DNA from: SXOA01 sp046593355
Lineage (GTDB): Bacteria; Planctomycetota; Planctomycetia; Pirellulales; Pirellulaceae
Assembly (NCBI GenBank): GCA_046593355.1
Contig: JBKJNY010000062.1
Coordinates: 1 to 64,000, forward strand
Direction: 5' to 3'
DNA: 64,000 nucleotides
Made by a program: the position numbers and the translations under genes. Positions 17,269-25,039 of the stretch are shown piece after piece (the first letter of the stretch is position 1; every line of letters starts with the position of its first letter). The notes below the pieces were generated by a model that had not been told where the DNA came from, did not search any database, and was given only the letters and a program-made list of their open reading frames with translations.

Positions 17269-17371
17269 GTAGGGTGCATGAGGTCCACGAAATGCACGCG
17301 TAAGAAGCGCTGCATCCCGCGTGCTGAATTTACTCCGCCGCGTGTATTTCGCTGACGCTCATACACCCTAC
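17269..17371. repeat. BIME-like element, GTAGGGTGCAT family, copy 1
   Basis: It begins GTAGGGTGCAT and ends ATACACCCTAC. The left arm folds by itself through GTGCAT/ATGCAC and the right arm by itself through GTGTAT/ATACAC. The right arm thus carries a C-to-T change on one side and the matching G-to-A on the other. It lies in the gap between the inositol phosphate synthase and aminotransferase genes, ending 12 bases before the aminotransferase start. Confidence 0.85.
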
Positions 17372-17383
17372 TTTTGACCTGCA

Positions 17384-18583
17384 ATGTTCGACGCTCTGCC
17401 GCTGGCCCCGCCGGATGCCATCCTCGGCCTGGGGGAAGCCTTCAAAAAAGATCCCAATCCCAAGAAGATTAACCTCAGCGTCGGGGTCTATAAGGACGCA
17501 GCGGGGGAGACGCCGATTCTGGCCAGCGTCAAGGACTCGGAGCGGCAGCTTTTGGAGCGGGAGAAGAGCAAGGGTTATCTCTCCATTGAGGGACTGGCTG
17601 AATACGGCTCGCGCGTGCAAGAGCTGCTGTTTGGAGTGGGGCACGAGATTCTGACCAGCGGGCGAGCGGTTACGGCACAAACGCCCGGCGGAACCGGGGC
17701 GCTACGGGTGGCGGCGGACCTCCTTAGGAAGCACTTTCCCACGGCCAAAGTCTGGATGAGCAAACCGACCTGGGCCAATCACCCCGCCATCTTCGCTGCC
17801 GCCGGCCAGCAGGTGGAGACCTATTCCTACATTGATGCTGCGGGACAGGGACTCGATTTTCCCGCGATGCTCGCCGCGCTGAAGCAGATTCCAGCCGGCG
17901 ACATCGTCCTGCTTCATGCCTGCTGCCATAACCCGACCGGCATCGACCCGACGCCGGAACAGTGGCGCGAAATCTCCGCAGTTCTAGCCGAGCGGAAGCT
18001 GCTGCCGCTCATCGACTTCGCCTATCAAGGACTCGGCGAAGGACTGGCCGAAGATGCCGCCGGTTTGCGCGAGCTGGCGAAGGTCAACTCCGAGCTACTG
18101 GTATGCAGTTCGTTCTCGAAGAATTTTGGCCTGTATGGTGAACGGGTCGGCGCGCTCACTCTCGTCGCCGGCTCTGCCGATGCGGCGCAGAAGGCGCTCA
18201 GCCAGGTGCGCGTGAGCATTCGCACCAACTACTCGAACCCGCCGACGCATGGCGGCGCGATTGTGGCCGCCATCCTGGGCGACCCCAAGCTCCGCCAGCA
18301 GTGGGACCAGGAAGTCGCCGCGATGCGTTCCCGCATTCATCAGATGCGCAAGCTCTTCGTGGAGACGATGCAAGCCAAAGCCCCGCGGCACGATTTTTCC
18401 TTCATCGCCCGGCAGCGGGGAATGTTCAGTTTTTCGGGGCTGTCGAACTTGCAGGTCGATGAGCTTCGGACGAAGCACGCGATTTACGTCGTCGGGAATG
18501 GCGGCCGCATCAATGTCGCGGGGATGACGGCGAATAACATGTCGGCCCTCTGCGACGCCATTGCCGCCGTGCTGGGTTCGTAG
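17384..18583 (+). CDS. Aspartate/aromatic amino acid aminotransferase
   Basis: A 399-residue pyridoxal-phosphate enzyme of the class I aspartate/tyrosine aminotransferase group. It starts like the family (FDALPLAPPDAILGLGEAF, then NLSVGVYKD). It carries TPGGTGALRVAADLL, CCHNPTGIDPTPEQW, the DFAYQGLGEGL segment and the PLP-lysine region CSSFSKNFGLYGERVGAL. Arg in NYSNPPTHGG context and MFSFSGL near the C-terminus complete the fold. The likely reaction is aspartate plus 2-oxoglutarate to oxaloacetate plus glutamate. The TAG stop lies inside the GTAG of the next palindromic element. Confidence 0.93.
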   Translation: MFDALPLAPPDAILGLGEAFKKDPNPKKINLSVGVYKDAAGETPILASVKDSERQLLEREKSKGYLSIEGLAEYGSRVQELLFGVGHEILTSGRAVTAQTPGGTGALRVAADLLRKHFPTAKVWMSKPTWANHPAIFAAAGQQVETYSYIDAAGQGLDFPAMLAALKQIPAGDIVLLHACCHNPTGIDPTPEQWREISAVLAERKLLPLIDFAYQGLGEGLAEDAAGLRELAKVNSELLVCSSFSKNFGLYGERVGALTLVAGSADAAQKALSQVRVSIRTNYSNPPTHGGAIVAAILGDPKLRQQWDQEVAAMRSRIHQMRKLFVETMQAKAPRHDFSFIARQRGMFSFSGLSNLQVDELRTKHAIYVVGNGGRINVAGMTANNMSALCDAIAAVLGS

Positions 18584-18644
18584 TAACCCGCTTTAGCGGG
18601 TTAGGGATTTGCCTGGTCGCTAACCGGCTAAAGCCGGTTACTAC
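18580..18644. repeat. BIME-like double hairpin (AACCCGCTTTAGCGGGTT family)
   Basis: GTAGTAACC and GGTTACTAC form the ends. Inside are two separate palindromes, AACCCGCTTTAGCGGGTT and AACCGGCTAAAGCCGGTT. It begins one base before the aminotransferase TAG, so that stop codon belongs to the element, and it ends nine bases before the next start codon. It may also work as a terminator. Confidence 0.85.
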
Positions 18645-18652
18645 AAACGGAA

Positions 18653-19273
18653 TTGCCCGTGTCTCCATCAAACTCCCACGCCCTGATTCTCATTCACGGC
18701 CTGGGGGCCCATTGGCTGATCATGTCCCCGCTCGCTCGCCGCCTGCAAGGCCAGTTCGGCCGGGTCATCAATTGGAGCTACTCCAGCCTCTGGTCTGGGA
18801 TTGAGCGCCATGGCCAGCAGATGGCGGAGCAGCTCCAGCGGCTCGACGACGACCCCGCGGTGGAGCGAATTGACCTCATCACGCACAGCATGGGGGGCAT
18901 CGTGGCCCGGCTGGCACTCGCCACCCATGTGCCGAACAAGATGGGGCGGATGGTAATGCTCGCGCCGCCTAACACCGGCTCGCACGTGGCCCGCTCGCTC
19001 GCACCGGTCCTCGGCCGCCTCTGCCCGCCGCTGGTGCAACTCTCCGATGAGGAGCAGAGCTTCGTGGCCTCGCTGCCGCCGCTGGCACAGATGGAAATCG
19101 GCATCATCGCCGCTCGCAATGATTTTCTGGTCGCGGAGCCCCGCACGCATCTGTCCACGGAGAAAGAGCACATCATCCTGCCCGGCATGCACACCTCGCT
19201 CGTCTGGCGGCAGGAAACCGCGGAGCAGGTGGCGGCGTTTCTGGCGTCGGGCAGATTTCGGCAGAATGCTTAG
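18653..19273 (+). CDS. Alpha/beta hydrolase, triacylglycerol-lipase-like
   Basis: A 206-residue hydrolase of the small lipase/PGAP1-like type. It has the oxyanion strand ALILIHGLGAHWLIMSPLAR, the nucleophile elbow LITHSMGGIVARLAL with Ser in G/T-H-S-M-G, the strand MVMLAPPNTGSHVA, and a final histidine in LPGMHTSLVWR. There is no signal peptide, so it probably acts inside the cell on lipids or esters. The start may be the TTG at 18653 or the GTG at 18659. It follows the aminotransferase by 69 bases occupied by a palindromic element. Confidence 0.85.
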   Translation: MPVSPSNSHALILIHGLGAHWLIMSPLARRLQGQFGRVINWSYSSLWSGIERHGQQMAEQLQRLDDDPAVERIDLITHSMGGIVARLALATHVPNKMGRMVMLAPPNTGSHVARSLAPVLGRLCPPLVQLSDEEQSFVASLPPLAQMEIGIIAARNDFLVAEPRTHLSTEKEHIILPGMHTSLVWRQETAEQVAAFLASGRFRQNA

Positions 19274-19313
19274 AAAAGAGGGCGCTAAAGACCCCCGACC
19301 GCCTTTTCCAGGC

Positions 19314-19439
19314 ATGGGCAGGAGACAAAAAAAATCTTCAGAATTCTTGGCCGAAGGACTTGATCTGGACAACCTTATTGATACAATTGTTCATGTTCCG
19401 AATGGCCCAACCGGATGGGAGCAAAGCACATGGGATTAA
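19314..19439 (+). CDS. Possible 41-residue small protein
   Basis: An ATG frame with SSEFLAEGLDLDNLIDTIVH and a PNGPTGWEQSTWD tail. Composition is protein-like rather than shadow-like, being acidic and without arginine runs. A GGCATGGGC context gives no clear ribosome site. The TAA lies at the edge of the 19436-19555 repeat. It could be a real small protein or the stub of a gene cut by that repeat. Low confidence. Confidence 0.3.
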   Translation: MGRRQKKSSEFLAEGLDLDNLIDTIVHVPNGPTGWEQSTWD

Positions 19440-19555
19440 CCGCCGAGGACGCGGAGGGGCGCAGAGGAAGAATTTCGGTGAGCGGAGTTAGAAGCCGAAA
19501 ATCCCCTCCGCGCCTCTCCGCGCCTCTCCGCGCCTCTCCGCGTTCTCCGCGGTAA
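19436..19555. repeat. Inverted element with CGCGGAG-type arms and a 10-base tandem repeat
   Basis: It starts TTAACCGCCGAGGACGCGGA and ends TTCTCCGCGGTAA, an imperfect inverted repeat. The right arm holds CGCCTCTCCG three times in exact tandem at 19511-19540. A diverged relative lies at 56523-56602. Similar CCGCGGAGAACGCGGAG sequences are, as far as I recall, dispersed in other bacterial genomes. Confidence 0.7.
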
Positions 19556-19789
19556 TTTCCCGTTTACTGCCTTTGCCGTGTGCCGGTCGAAAGCGGCGAA
19601 AAAAAGGTGTGCGGAGTAGTGGAAACGTCCTTATCACATGAGCAAATGTTGATGTATAAAGTAACGAGTAGAGTTTGACGAAAATAAATAGAAAATGGTG
19701 TGAGTAAAGCGACCCTAAGACACAACGCAGCAACATCTTAGGGCAATTCCTCAAACAGACTGATCATCGCAAAAGAGGAGCTTCAAAAC

Positions 19790-19891
19790 ATGAATAAAAA
19801 CAGTACTATCAGGGGGATGCCCGTCGCTCATCGCGAAGCGAGCGAAAAACCCGTGCCCCCTGCCAAAAGGAGGGAGCGTAGCCCGTCATGA
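19790..19891 (+). CDS. 33-residue leader ORF coupled to the TPR-glycosyltransferase-FkbM gene
   Basis: An ATG preceded by GAGGAG at eight to nine bases opens a 33-codon frame (MNKNSTIRGMPVAHREASEK and a basic tail). It closes with TGA overlapping the ATG of the next gene (ATGA). The next gene also has its own AAAGGAGGGAG site inside this frame. The peptide is basic and has no recognised motif. Placement suggests translational coupling or a regulatory leader rather than a free protein. The upstream 200 bases are AT-rich and should hold the promoter. Confidence 0.45.
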   Translation: MNKNSTIRGMPVAHREASEKPVPPAKRRERSPS

Positions 19892-22161
19892 CGACCTCCG
19901 CAAAACACCTTGATCGAGGCTGGCTTATTCACCAGGCCGGCGATCTCGCCGCGGCGGAAAAGGTCTACCGGCAAGTCCTGGCGGCCGAGCCGGCTAGCGC
20001 CAACGCCTGGTGCTACCTCGGCATCGCCCTCTTCGATACCCAGCGGCTGGAGGAGTCCGTAGCGGCTTATCAGCGGGCGGTGGCGATACAGCCCGGCTTT
20101 GCGATTGCCTGGAACAACCTGGGAAACTCGCTCCGCCGCCTCCATCGCTTCAAGGAAGCTATCGCCGCGTACGATACGGCCCTGCGGCACAACGGCACGT
20201 ATGTCAACGCCTTCATGAACCGGGCCACGGCCCTGATTTGGGACGGCCAGTTGCAGGCGGGGGTCGATTCGGTGCAGCGGGCGCTGGCCCTCGCGCCCGA
20301 CGACCTGGAAGCCAGGAAAGTGCTGGCCACGGCCAAGCTCTGGCTTGGCAATCTGGACGAGTCGGAGAAGGACTATCGCGAGCTCGTGAAGCTCAAGCCC
20401 GACGACGCGGAGCTGCACAAGAACCTGAGCATGATCCTGCTGCTACGGGGCGAGTTCGAGCAGGGCTGGCGGGAATATGCCTGGAGGCAGAAGGGGGGCG
20501 AGTTCGGCACCCCCAGCCTGCCGGGGCCGCAGTGGAATGGCGATTCCCTCAACGGCCGGACGATTTTATTACTGGCCGAGCAAGGACTGGGCGACACCAT
20601 TCAGTTCATCCGCTACGCGCCGCTCCTGAAGGCGAAGTACGACTGCCGCGTCATCGCCGCCGTGCAAAAGCCGCTGCTGAGGTTGCTCAGAGACGTAGCT
20701 GGCGTCGATGAGTGGGCCATCCGCGGCGAAGTGCTGCCGGCTCATGACGTGTGGGCGCCGATGCTCAGTCTCCCCGCGCTCCTGGGCCAGCATGATGTGG
20801 GCGATCTGCCCAAAGCGGCAGCGTATCTCCAAGCCGACGAGCAACTCGTGCGGAAATGGCGCGAGAATCTCGCTCCGCTGGGCGGCTTCAAAATCGGCAT
20901 CGCCTGGCAAGGCAATCCGGGGATGGATACCGACCGCTTCCGCAGTATCCCGCTGCCAAGCTTCCTGCCGCTCGCCAAAATCTCCGGCATCAGGCTCATC
21001 AGCCTGCAACGCGGTTTTGGAACCGAGCATTTGGCCAGCCTCGGCGGCCGGATGGAAGTTCATACGCTCGGCGACAACGTCGACACCAGCAGCGGCCCCT
21101 TCATGGACACGGCCGCCGTAATGAAGAACCTGGACCTCGTCATCACGTCCGACACGGCGGTCGCCCATCTGGCCGGCGCGCTCGGCGTTCCGGTGTGGAT
21201 GGCGCTGACGCTGGTGCCCGATTGGCGCTGGTTCCTGAAGCGCGAGGATTCCCCCTGGTATCCCTCCCTGCGCCTCTTCCGCCAGGAGCAGCCGGGCGAA
21301 TGGGGGGTCGTCTTCCGCAAGATGGCTGCCGCGCTTCTCACGGAGCACAAGCAGCTTACGATGAAATCCCCCGAGGAGTATCGACTCGCGGACGGCGATC
21401 TCAACCGGCTTATCCGAGGGCGGCACGGTCTCACGCTCTACAACAAACACGACAAGTACATCGGCCGCTCGCTGGAGCTCTACGGCGAATTCTCGCAGCT
21501 CGAAGTGGCGCTGTTCGAGCAAATCGTCCGTCCCGGCTGGGTTGTCGTGGAAGCGGGGGCGAACATCGGCGTTCACACGGTCCCGTTGGCCCGCCTCGTT
21601 GGCGAAAGCGGCCAAGTCGTCGCCTTTGAGCCGCAGCGGGTGGTGTTTCAGACGCTCTGCGCCAACGTAGCGCTCGCCAGCCTGACCAACGTCCATTGTC
21701 ATCACGCGGCAGTCGGCGAAACGGACGGCGAGGTTGTGATTCCACCGCTCGACTACCGCCGGGAAAACAATTTCGGCGGCCTAGGGCTGGGGGAATTCAA
21801 ACAAGGAGAGAAAGTCCCGCTCATCACCATCGACGGCCTGAATCTTTCCGCCTGCCACTTCCTGAAAGCGGACGTGGAAGGGATGGAGCTGGCGGTCCTC
21901 CGCGGAGCGAGAGCGACCATCGAGAAGTTCCGCCCCATTATCTATGTCGAAAATGACCGGCCGGACAAATCCGCCCCGCTCGTTCAGCACATCCGCGAGC
22001 TGGGCTACAAGCTCTTCTGGCACCGGCCGCCGCTATTCCATGCCGGCAACTATTTTGAGAACCCGGCCAACGCTTTCGGCCCTGTTGTCTCCATGAATAT
22101 GCTCTGCGTCCACGCCAGCGTGAAGGCGAACATCAGCGGGCTGCAGGAGGTGACGGAATGA
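19888..22161 (+). CDS. Three-part fusion: TPR, glycosyltransferase-9-like and FkbM methyltransferase
   Basis: A 757-residue soluble protein. Residues 5-200 hold about five TPR units (AWCYLGIALFDTQRLEESVA, AWNNLGNSLRRLHRFKEAIA). Residues 225-490 form a GT-B type glycosyltransferase-like domain with LLLAEQGLGDTIQFIRYAPL, FKIGIAWQGNPGMDTDRFRS and the donor-site stretch SDTAVAHLAGALGVPVWMAL. Residues 540-735 form an FkbM-type SAM methyltransferase with VVVEAGANIGVHTVPLARLV, VAFEPQ, and LKADVEGMELAVLRGA. This suggests sugar transfer and O-methylation of one surface or protein-linked glycan, with TPRs docking the substrate. No membrane segment or signal is visible. It is preceded by an overlapping 33-codon leader. 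Confidence 0.88.
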   Translation: MTTSAKHLDRGWLIHQAGDLAAAEKVYRQVLAAEPASANAWCYLGIALFDTQRLEESVAAYQRAVAIQPGFAIAWNNLGNSLRRLHRFKEAIAAYDTALRHNGTYVNAFMNRATALIWDGQLQAGVDSVQRALALAPDDLEARKVLATAKLWLGNLDESEKDYRELVKLKPDDAELHKNLSMILLLRGEFEQGWREYAWRQKGGEFGTPSLPGPQWNGDSLNGRTILLLAEQGLGDTIQFIRYAPLLKAKYDCRVIAAVQKPLLRLLRDVAGVDEWAIRGEVLPAHDVWAPMLSLPALLGQHDVGDLPKAAAYLQADEQLVRKWRENLAPLGGFKIGIAWQGNPGMDTDRFRSIPLPSFLPLAKISGIRLISLQRGFGTEHLASLGGRMEVHTLGDNVDTSSGPFMDTAAVMKNLDLVITSDTAVAHLAGALGVPVWMALTLVPDWRWFLKREDSPWYPSLRLFRQEQPGEWGVVFRKMAAALLTEHKQLTMKSPEEYRLADGDLNRLIRGRHGLTLYNKHDKYIGRSLELYGEFSQLEVALFEQIVRPGWVVVEAGANIGVHTVPLARLVGESGQVVAFEPQRVVFQTLCANVALASLTNVHCHHAAVGETDGEVVIPPLDYRRENNFGGLGLGEFKQGEKVPLITIDGLNLSACHFLKADVEGMELAVLRGARATIEKFRPIIYVENDRPDKSAPLVQHIRELGYKLFWHRPPLFHAGNYFENPANAFGPVVSMNMLCVHASVKANISGLQEVTE

Positions 22162-22172
22162 ACGCGCCAAGA

Positions 22173-22258
22173 AAAGTACTCCTCACGCTCCGCGTGAGGA
22201 ACGATTCCGCGCAGCGCAATCGGCACTTTGTCTTCACGCGGAGCGTGAAGAATACTTT
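22173..22258. repeat. Double-hairpin element between convergent genes (CTCACGC-TCC-GCGTGAG)
   Basis: Two nested palindromes, one CCTCACGC/GCGTGAGG around TCC and one TTCACGC/GCGTGAA around GGA, lie inside an outer AAAGTA.../...TACTTT pair. The arms are about 25/28 complementary to each other. It begins 12 bases after the TPR-FkbM stop, and its end overlaps the TAA stop of efp (22257-22259). It is placed to terminate both convergent genes. Confidence 0.8.
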
Positions 22259-22826
22259 ACGTCGAAACCCGCTCAATGTACTCCCCGGTCCGCGTGTCAA
22301 TCTTCAGCACGTTGCCGATATTGATGAACAGGGGCGCGAGGATTTCCGCGCCGGTTTCCAGTTTGACGGACTTGGTGACGTTAGTGGCCGTATCGCCGCG
22401 GGCGCCGGGCTCGCAGTATTCCACCTTGAGCTGTACGTGGGCCGGCGGGGTGATGCTGATGGCCACGCCATTGAACAGCATCAGGGTGCAGGGCATTCCT
22501 TCCTTGAGATATTTGGTGGCGTCGTCGACTTTATCCGCGGGAATCTCGTACTGCTCAAACGAGGTGTTGTCCATGAACACGAACGTGTCCTGCTGCTTGT
22601 AAAGATATTGCACCTCGGTCTCTTCGACGTCGGCAGCTTCCAGGGTGTCCCCCCCCTTGTAAACGCGGTCGAGCGTAGTGCCGCGGATGAGGTTCTTGAG
22701 GCGGACTTCGTAGAGGGCGTTCCCCTTGCCCGGCTTGCGGAAGTTCATTTCCACCATCTGCCAAGGCTCGTTGTTGATGTTTACTTTCAGTCCCTTGCGG
22801 AAATCACTGGTCTTGTACGTCGCCAC
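22257..22826 (-). CDS. efp: Translation elongation factor P
   Basis: A 189-residue EF-P, which binds stalled ribosomes between P and E sites and helps peptide-bond formation at proline runs. The KOW-like first domain has the loop RKPGKGNALYEVRLKNL, whose central Lys is the site normally beta-lysylated. The OB domains follow, with the C-terminal VTKSVKLETGAEILAPLFIN and the ending IDTRTGEYIERV. It is divergent from the lysine 2,3-aminomutase-like epmB gene, which fits lysyl modification. No epmA is seen in the window. Confidence 0.97.
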   Translation of the reverse strand: MATYKTSDFRKGLKVNINNEPWQMVEMNFRKPGKGNALYEVRLKNLIRGTTLDRVYKGGDTLEAADVEETEVQYLYKQQDTFVFMDNTSFEQYEIPADKVDDATKYLKEGMPCTLMLFNGVAISITPPAHVQLKVEYCEPGARGDTATNVTKSVKLETGAEILAPLFINIGNVLKIDTRTGEYIERVST

Positions 22827-22948
22827 GGGTCGTGCCTACTTCGCTGGTTAAATGGGGTGGGTTATTCTCAATGGGCGAGGCGGCTGCCTCTGTTCATTGT
22901 TCGCGTCACGTCCAATTCGGACAGGCCGCGGGATTTGCTGGTGGAAAA

Positions 22949-24010
22949 ATGACCATTGTAGCTTCCCCCCGCGATCCTGTCCCCGCCGGTTGTTGGCCAA
23001 TCGCAAAAGCGCCGATTCGACCACTGGAAGAGGCCGTTTCCTGGCGTGAAGCTCTCAAACTGGCAATTCGCAGTGAGGCGCAACTCCTTGAAGAGCTTGA
23101 ACTTCCGGCAGAATTGCTCGGCCCCGCCAAGCTGGCGTCCGCTTCCTTCCCCCTGTTTGTACCGCGCGAATATGTGGCTCGGATGAAGAAGGGGGATCCC
23201 CGCGATCCGCTGCTCTTGCAAGTCCTGCCGCTGGGGGCGGAGCTGGAGTCGTCTGCCGGCTTCACGGCGGACCCCGTGGGGGATCTGGCTGCGGAGAAGA
23301 GTGCAGGGCTGCTCAAAAAGTACGACCGCCGGGCACTTCTCATCACCACCGGCGCGTGCGCCATCCATTGCCGTTACTGCTTTCGCCGGCATTTCCCTTA
23401 CTCGGAAGGGCCGAGGTCGGCGGAAGAGTGGGAGCCGGCTTTGGATGTCATTCGTGGCGACGAAAGTTTGGATGAAGTGATTCTCTCCGGTGGCGACCCG
23501 CTGACCTTGGTGGACGAGCATCTCGCGGAGCTTGCGCAGCGCCTGGCGGACATCGCACATCTGAAGCGGCTGCGGATTCACACTCGCCTGCCCATCATGA
23601 TTCCGCAGCGCGTGGACGACGAGCTTATAGCCTGGCTCCGCGGCACGCGCCTCGCGCCGATCATGGTGGTCCATGCCAATCATGCCCATGAGATTGACGA
23701 AGCGGTTGCCAAGGCGCTCGGGAGATTAGTCGATGCCGGCATTCCTGTCCTTAACCAGTCCGTCCTGCTCCGCGGCATCAACGACACCGCGGCCGCGCTC
23801 ATCGACCTGTCCCGCAAGCTCGTGGACCTTCGTGTGATGCCGTACTACTTGCACCAGCTGGACCGGGTGCAAGGGGCGGCCCATTTTGAAGTCCCCGCCT
23901 ACCGAGGGCTCGAGCTGATTGAAGAGATGCGGCAGCATCTGCCCGGTTACGCCGTGCCGCGTTACGTGCAGGAAATCGCGGGGGATTTGCACAAGCGGGT
24001 GCTGGCATGA
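22949..24010 (+). CDS. epmB: EF-P beta-lysylation lysine 2,3-aminomutase
   Basis: A 353-residue radical SAM enzyme of the lysine aminomutase family, the short EpmB type that isomerises (S)-alpha-lysine to (R)-beta-lysine for EF-P. The iron-sulfur motif is GACAIHCRYCFRRHFPYSEG (CxxxCxxC). Further features are DEVILSGGDPLTLVDEHLAE, the PLP-region segments HTRLPIMIPQRVDDEL and LRVMPYYLHQLDRVQGAAHF, and LNQSVLLRGIND. The ATG at 22949 (MTIVASP) was chosen since earlier codons look non-coding. It is divergent from efp with 122 bases between. The partner ligase EpmA must be elsewhere. Confidence 0.95.
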   Translation: MTIVASPRDPVPAGCWPIAKAPIRPLEEAVSWREALKLAIRSEAQLLEELELPAELLGPAKLASASFPLFVPREYVARMKKGDPRDPLLLQVLPLGAELESSAGFTADPVGDLAAEKSAGLLKKYDRRALLITTGACAIHCRYCFRRHFPYSEGPRSAEEWEPALDVIRGDESLDEVILSGGDPLTLVDEHLAELAQRLADIAHLKRLRIHTRLPIMIPQRVDDELIAWLRGTRLAPIMVVHANHAHEIDEAVAKALGRLVDAGIPVLNQSVLLRGINDTAAALIDLSRKLVDLRVMPYYLHQLDRVQGAAHFEVPAYRGLELIEEMRQHLPGYAVPRYVQEIAGDLHKRVLA

Positions 24011-24015
24011 TCTAA

Positions 24016-24930
24016 CTACTTCGCCAACTTCTGCTCTTGCGCCAAGATCGGCTCCACGAGTGACTCAATCTCCCGCTGCTCACTCGCCGTAATCGGCCGC
24101 TGCGGCAGCCGGGCGGGGCCGAAGTCGCGGCCGGTCGCCTTCATAGCGGCTTTGAGCATGGAGATGTTGTACGAGTCGCCGGCGCGGGCCCGGTATTCTT
24201 CGATGGGCCGCAGAATATTGAGCAGGCGCGTCGCTTCCGCGAAGTCTCCAACAACCAGCGCCGCATGCAACGCCAGCGTCAGCCGCGGGCAGAGATTTCC
24301 GGCACCGGAGGTGTAGCCGACGGCCCCCGCCAGATGAAAGTAGGCTGCGTACCGCTCGGCGATTCCGCACGAGACAACAGCCGAGTCGCCGACGGCTTTG
24401 ATGAGCTTGGCCGCCGCGTCCAGATTGTTCTCACCGTATTTCACGCCCGCGAGCTTGCCGGATTTGCAGAGCTCCAGGAGCAATCCGTCGCTCGGAGCCG
24501 GACCTTTCTTGTAGGCCAAAAGCGGCAGCGGCAATTCCTTCGCCAGCGCGAGCAGGTACTCGCGGACTCCTTCGTCGCACAGATACGGATGGACCGGCGG
24601 CATGACGAGCAGGCCGTCGGCTTCATTTTCAATGGCACCGCGGCCAATCTCCAGCGCGTGAGAGAGGCCAAATCCGACGGGGGCAATGACGATGGCGTCC
24701 GGACCCACGCCGGCCTTCGTCGCCTCCACGCACTGCACCACTTCGCGCGTGGACAGCGAATGGAATTCCCCGGTCCCCGCCGCGGGAAGGAAGACCCGAA
24801 TGCCCGCCTCGTACAAGTCCCGCGCGAACATCGTCAGCCGCTCGTATTCCACCCGCCGGCCGTCAGAGGACAGCGGCGTGAGCGGCACGAGCTGGACGGT
24901 GGACAACGACGTTGAGTTTATTCTGGTCAT
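24016..24930 (-). CDS. DHDPS-family dehydratase, 5-dehydro-4-deoxyglucarate dehydratase-like
   Basis: A 304-residue TIM-barrel enzyme of the dihydrodipicolinate synthase superfamily, which forms a Schiff base with its keto-acid substrate. It has the LPAAGTGEFHSLSTREVVQ segment typical of the glucarate-type members, LLVMPPVHPYLCDEG, the tyrosine stretch LLAYKKGPAP and the Schiff-base lysine in LAGVKYGENN. The DHDPS motif YNxP is absent, which argues against lysine synthesis. Neighbouring enolase-superfamily, amidohydrolase and MFS genes support a role in sugar-acid breakdown. The exact substrate is not decided by sequence. Confidence 0.82.
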   Translation of the reverse strand: MTRINSTSLSTVQLVPLTPLSSDGRRVEYERLTMFARDLYEAGIRVFLPAAGTGEFHSLSTREVVQCVEATKAGVGPDAIVIAPVGFGLSHALEIGRGAIENEADGLLVMPPVHPYLCDEGVREYLLALAKELPLPLLAYKKGPAPSDGLLLELCKSGKLAGVKYGENNLDAAAKLIKAVGDSAVVSCGIAERYAAYFHLAGAVGYTSGAGNLCPRLTLALHAALVVGDFAEATRLLNILRPIEEYRARAGDSYNISMLKAAMKATGRDFGPARLPQRPITASEQREIESLVEPILAQEQKLAK

Positions 24931-24950
24931 GGTTTCACCTCACAGGTTGT

Positions 24951-25032
24951 CCACAGATTTCGCAGATGGACGCAGATTCCGGAAAATCATGAAGGCGGCT
25001 TCGATCTGCGTCCATCCGCTCCATCTGCGGAT
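24951..25032. repeat. Inverted element with CGCAGATGGACGCAGAT arms
   Basis: CGCAGATGGACGCAGAT at 24961-24977 faces ATCTGCGTCCATCCG at 25004-25018 and a further CCATCTGCG at 25021-25029. It fills the space between the dehydratase start and the enolase-superfamily stop. Part of the same wording (GATTACGCAGATGCACGC) recurs at 27175-27192, inside the first codons of the MFS transporter gene. Confidence 0.6.
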
Positions 25033-25039
25033 CATTAAA

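Noticed and set aside
19511..19540. Three exact 10-base tandem copies taken as a CRISPR-like array
   Set aside because: The copies are adjacent with no spacers and lie inside an inverted repeat; no cas genes are present.
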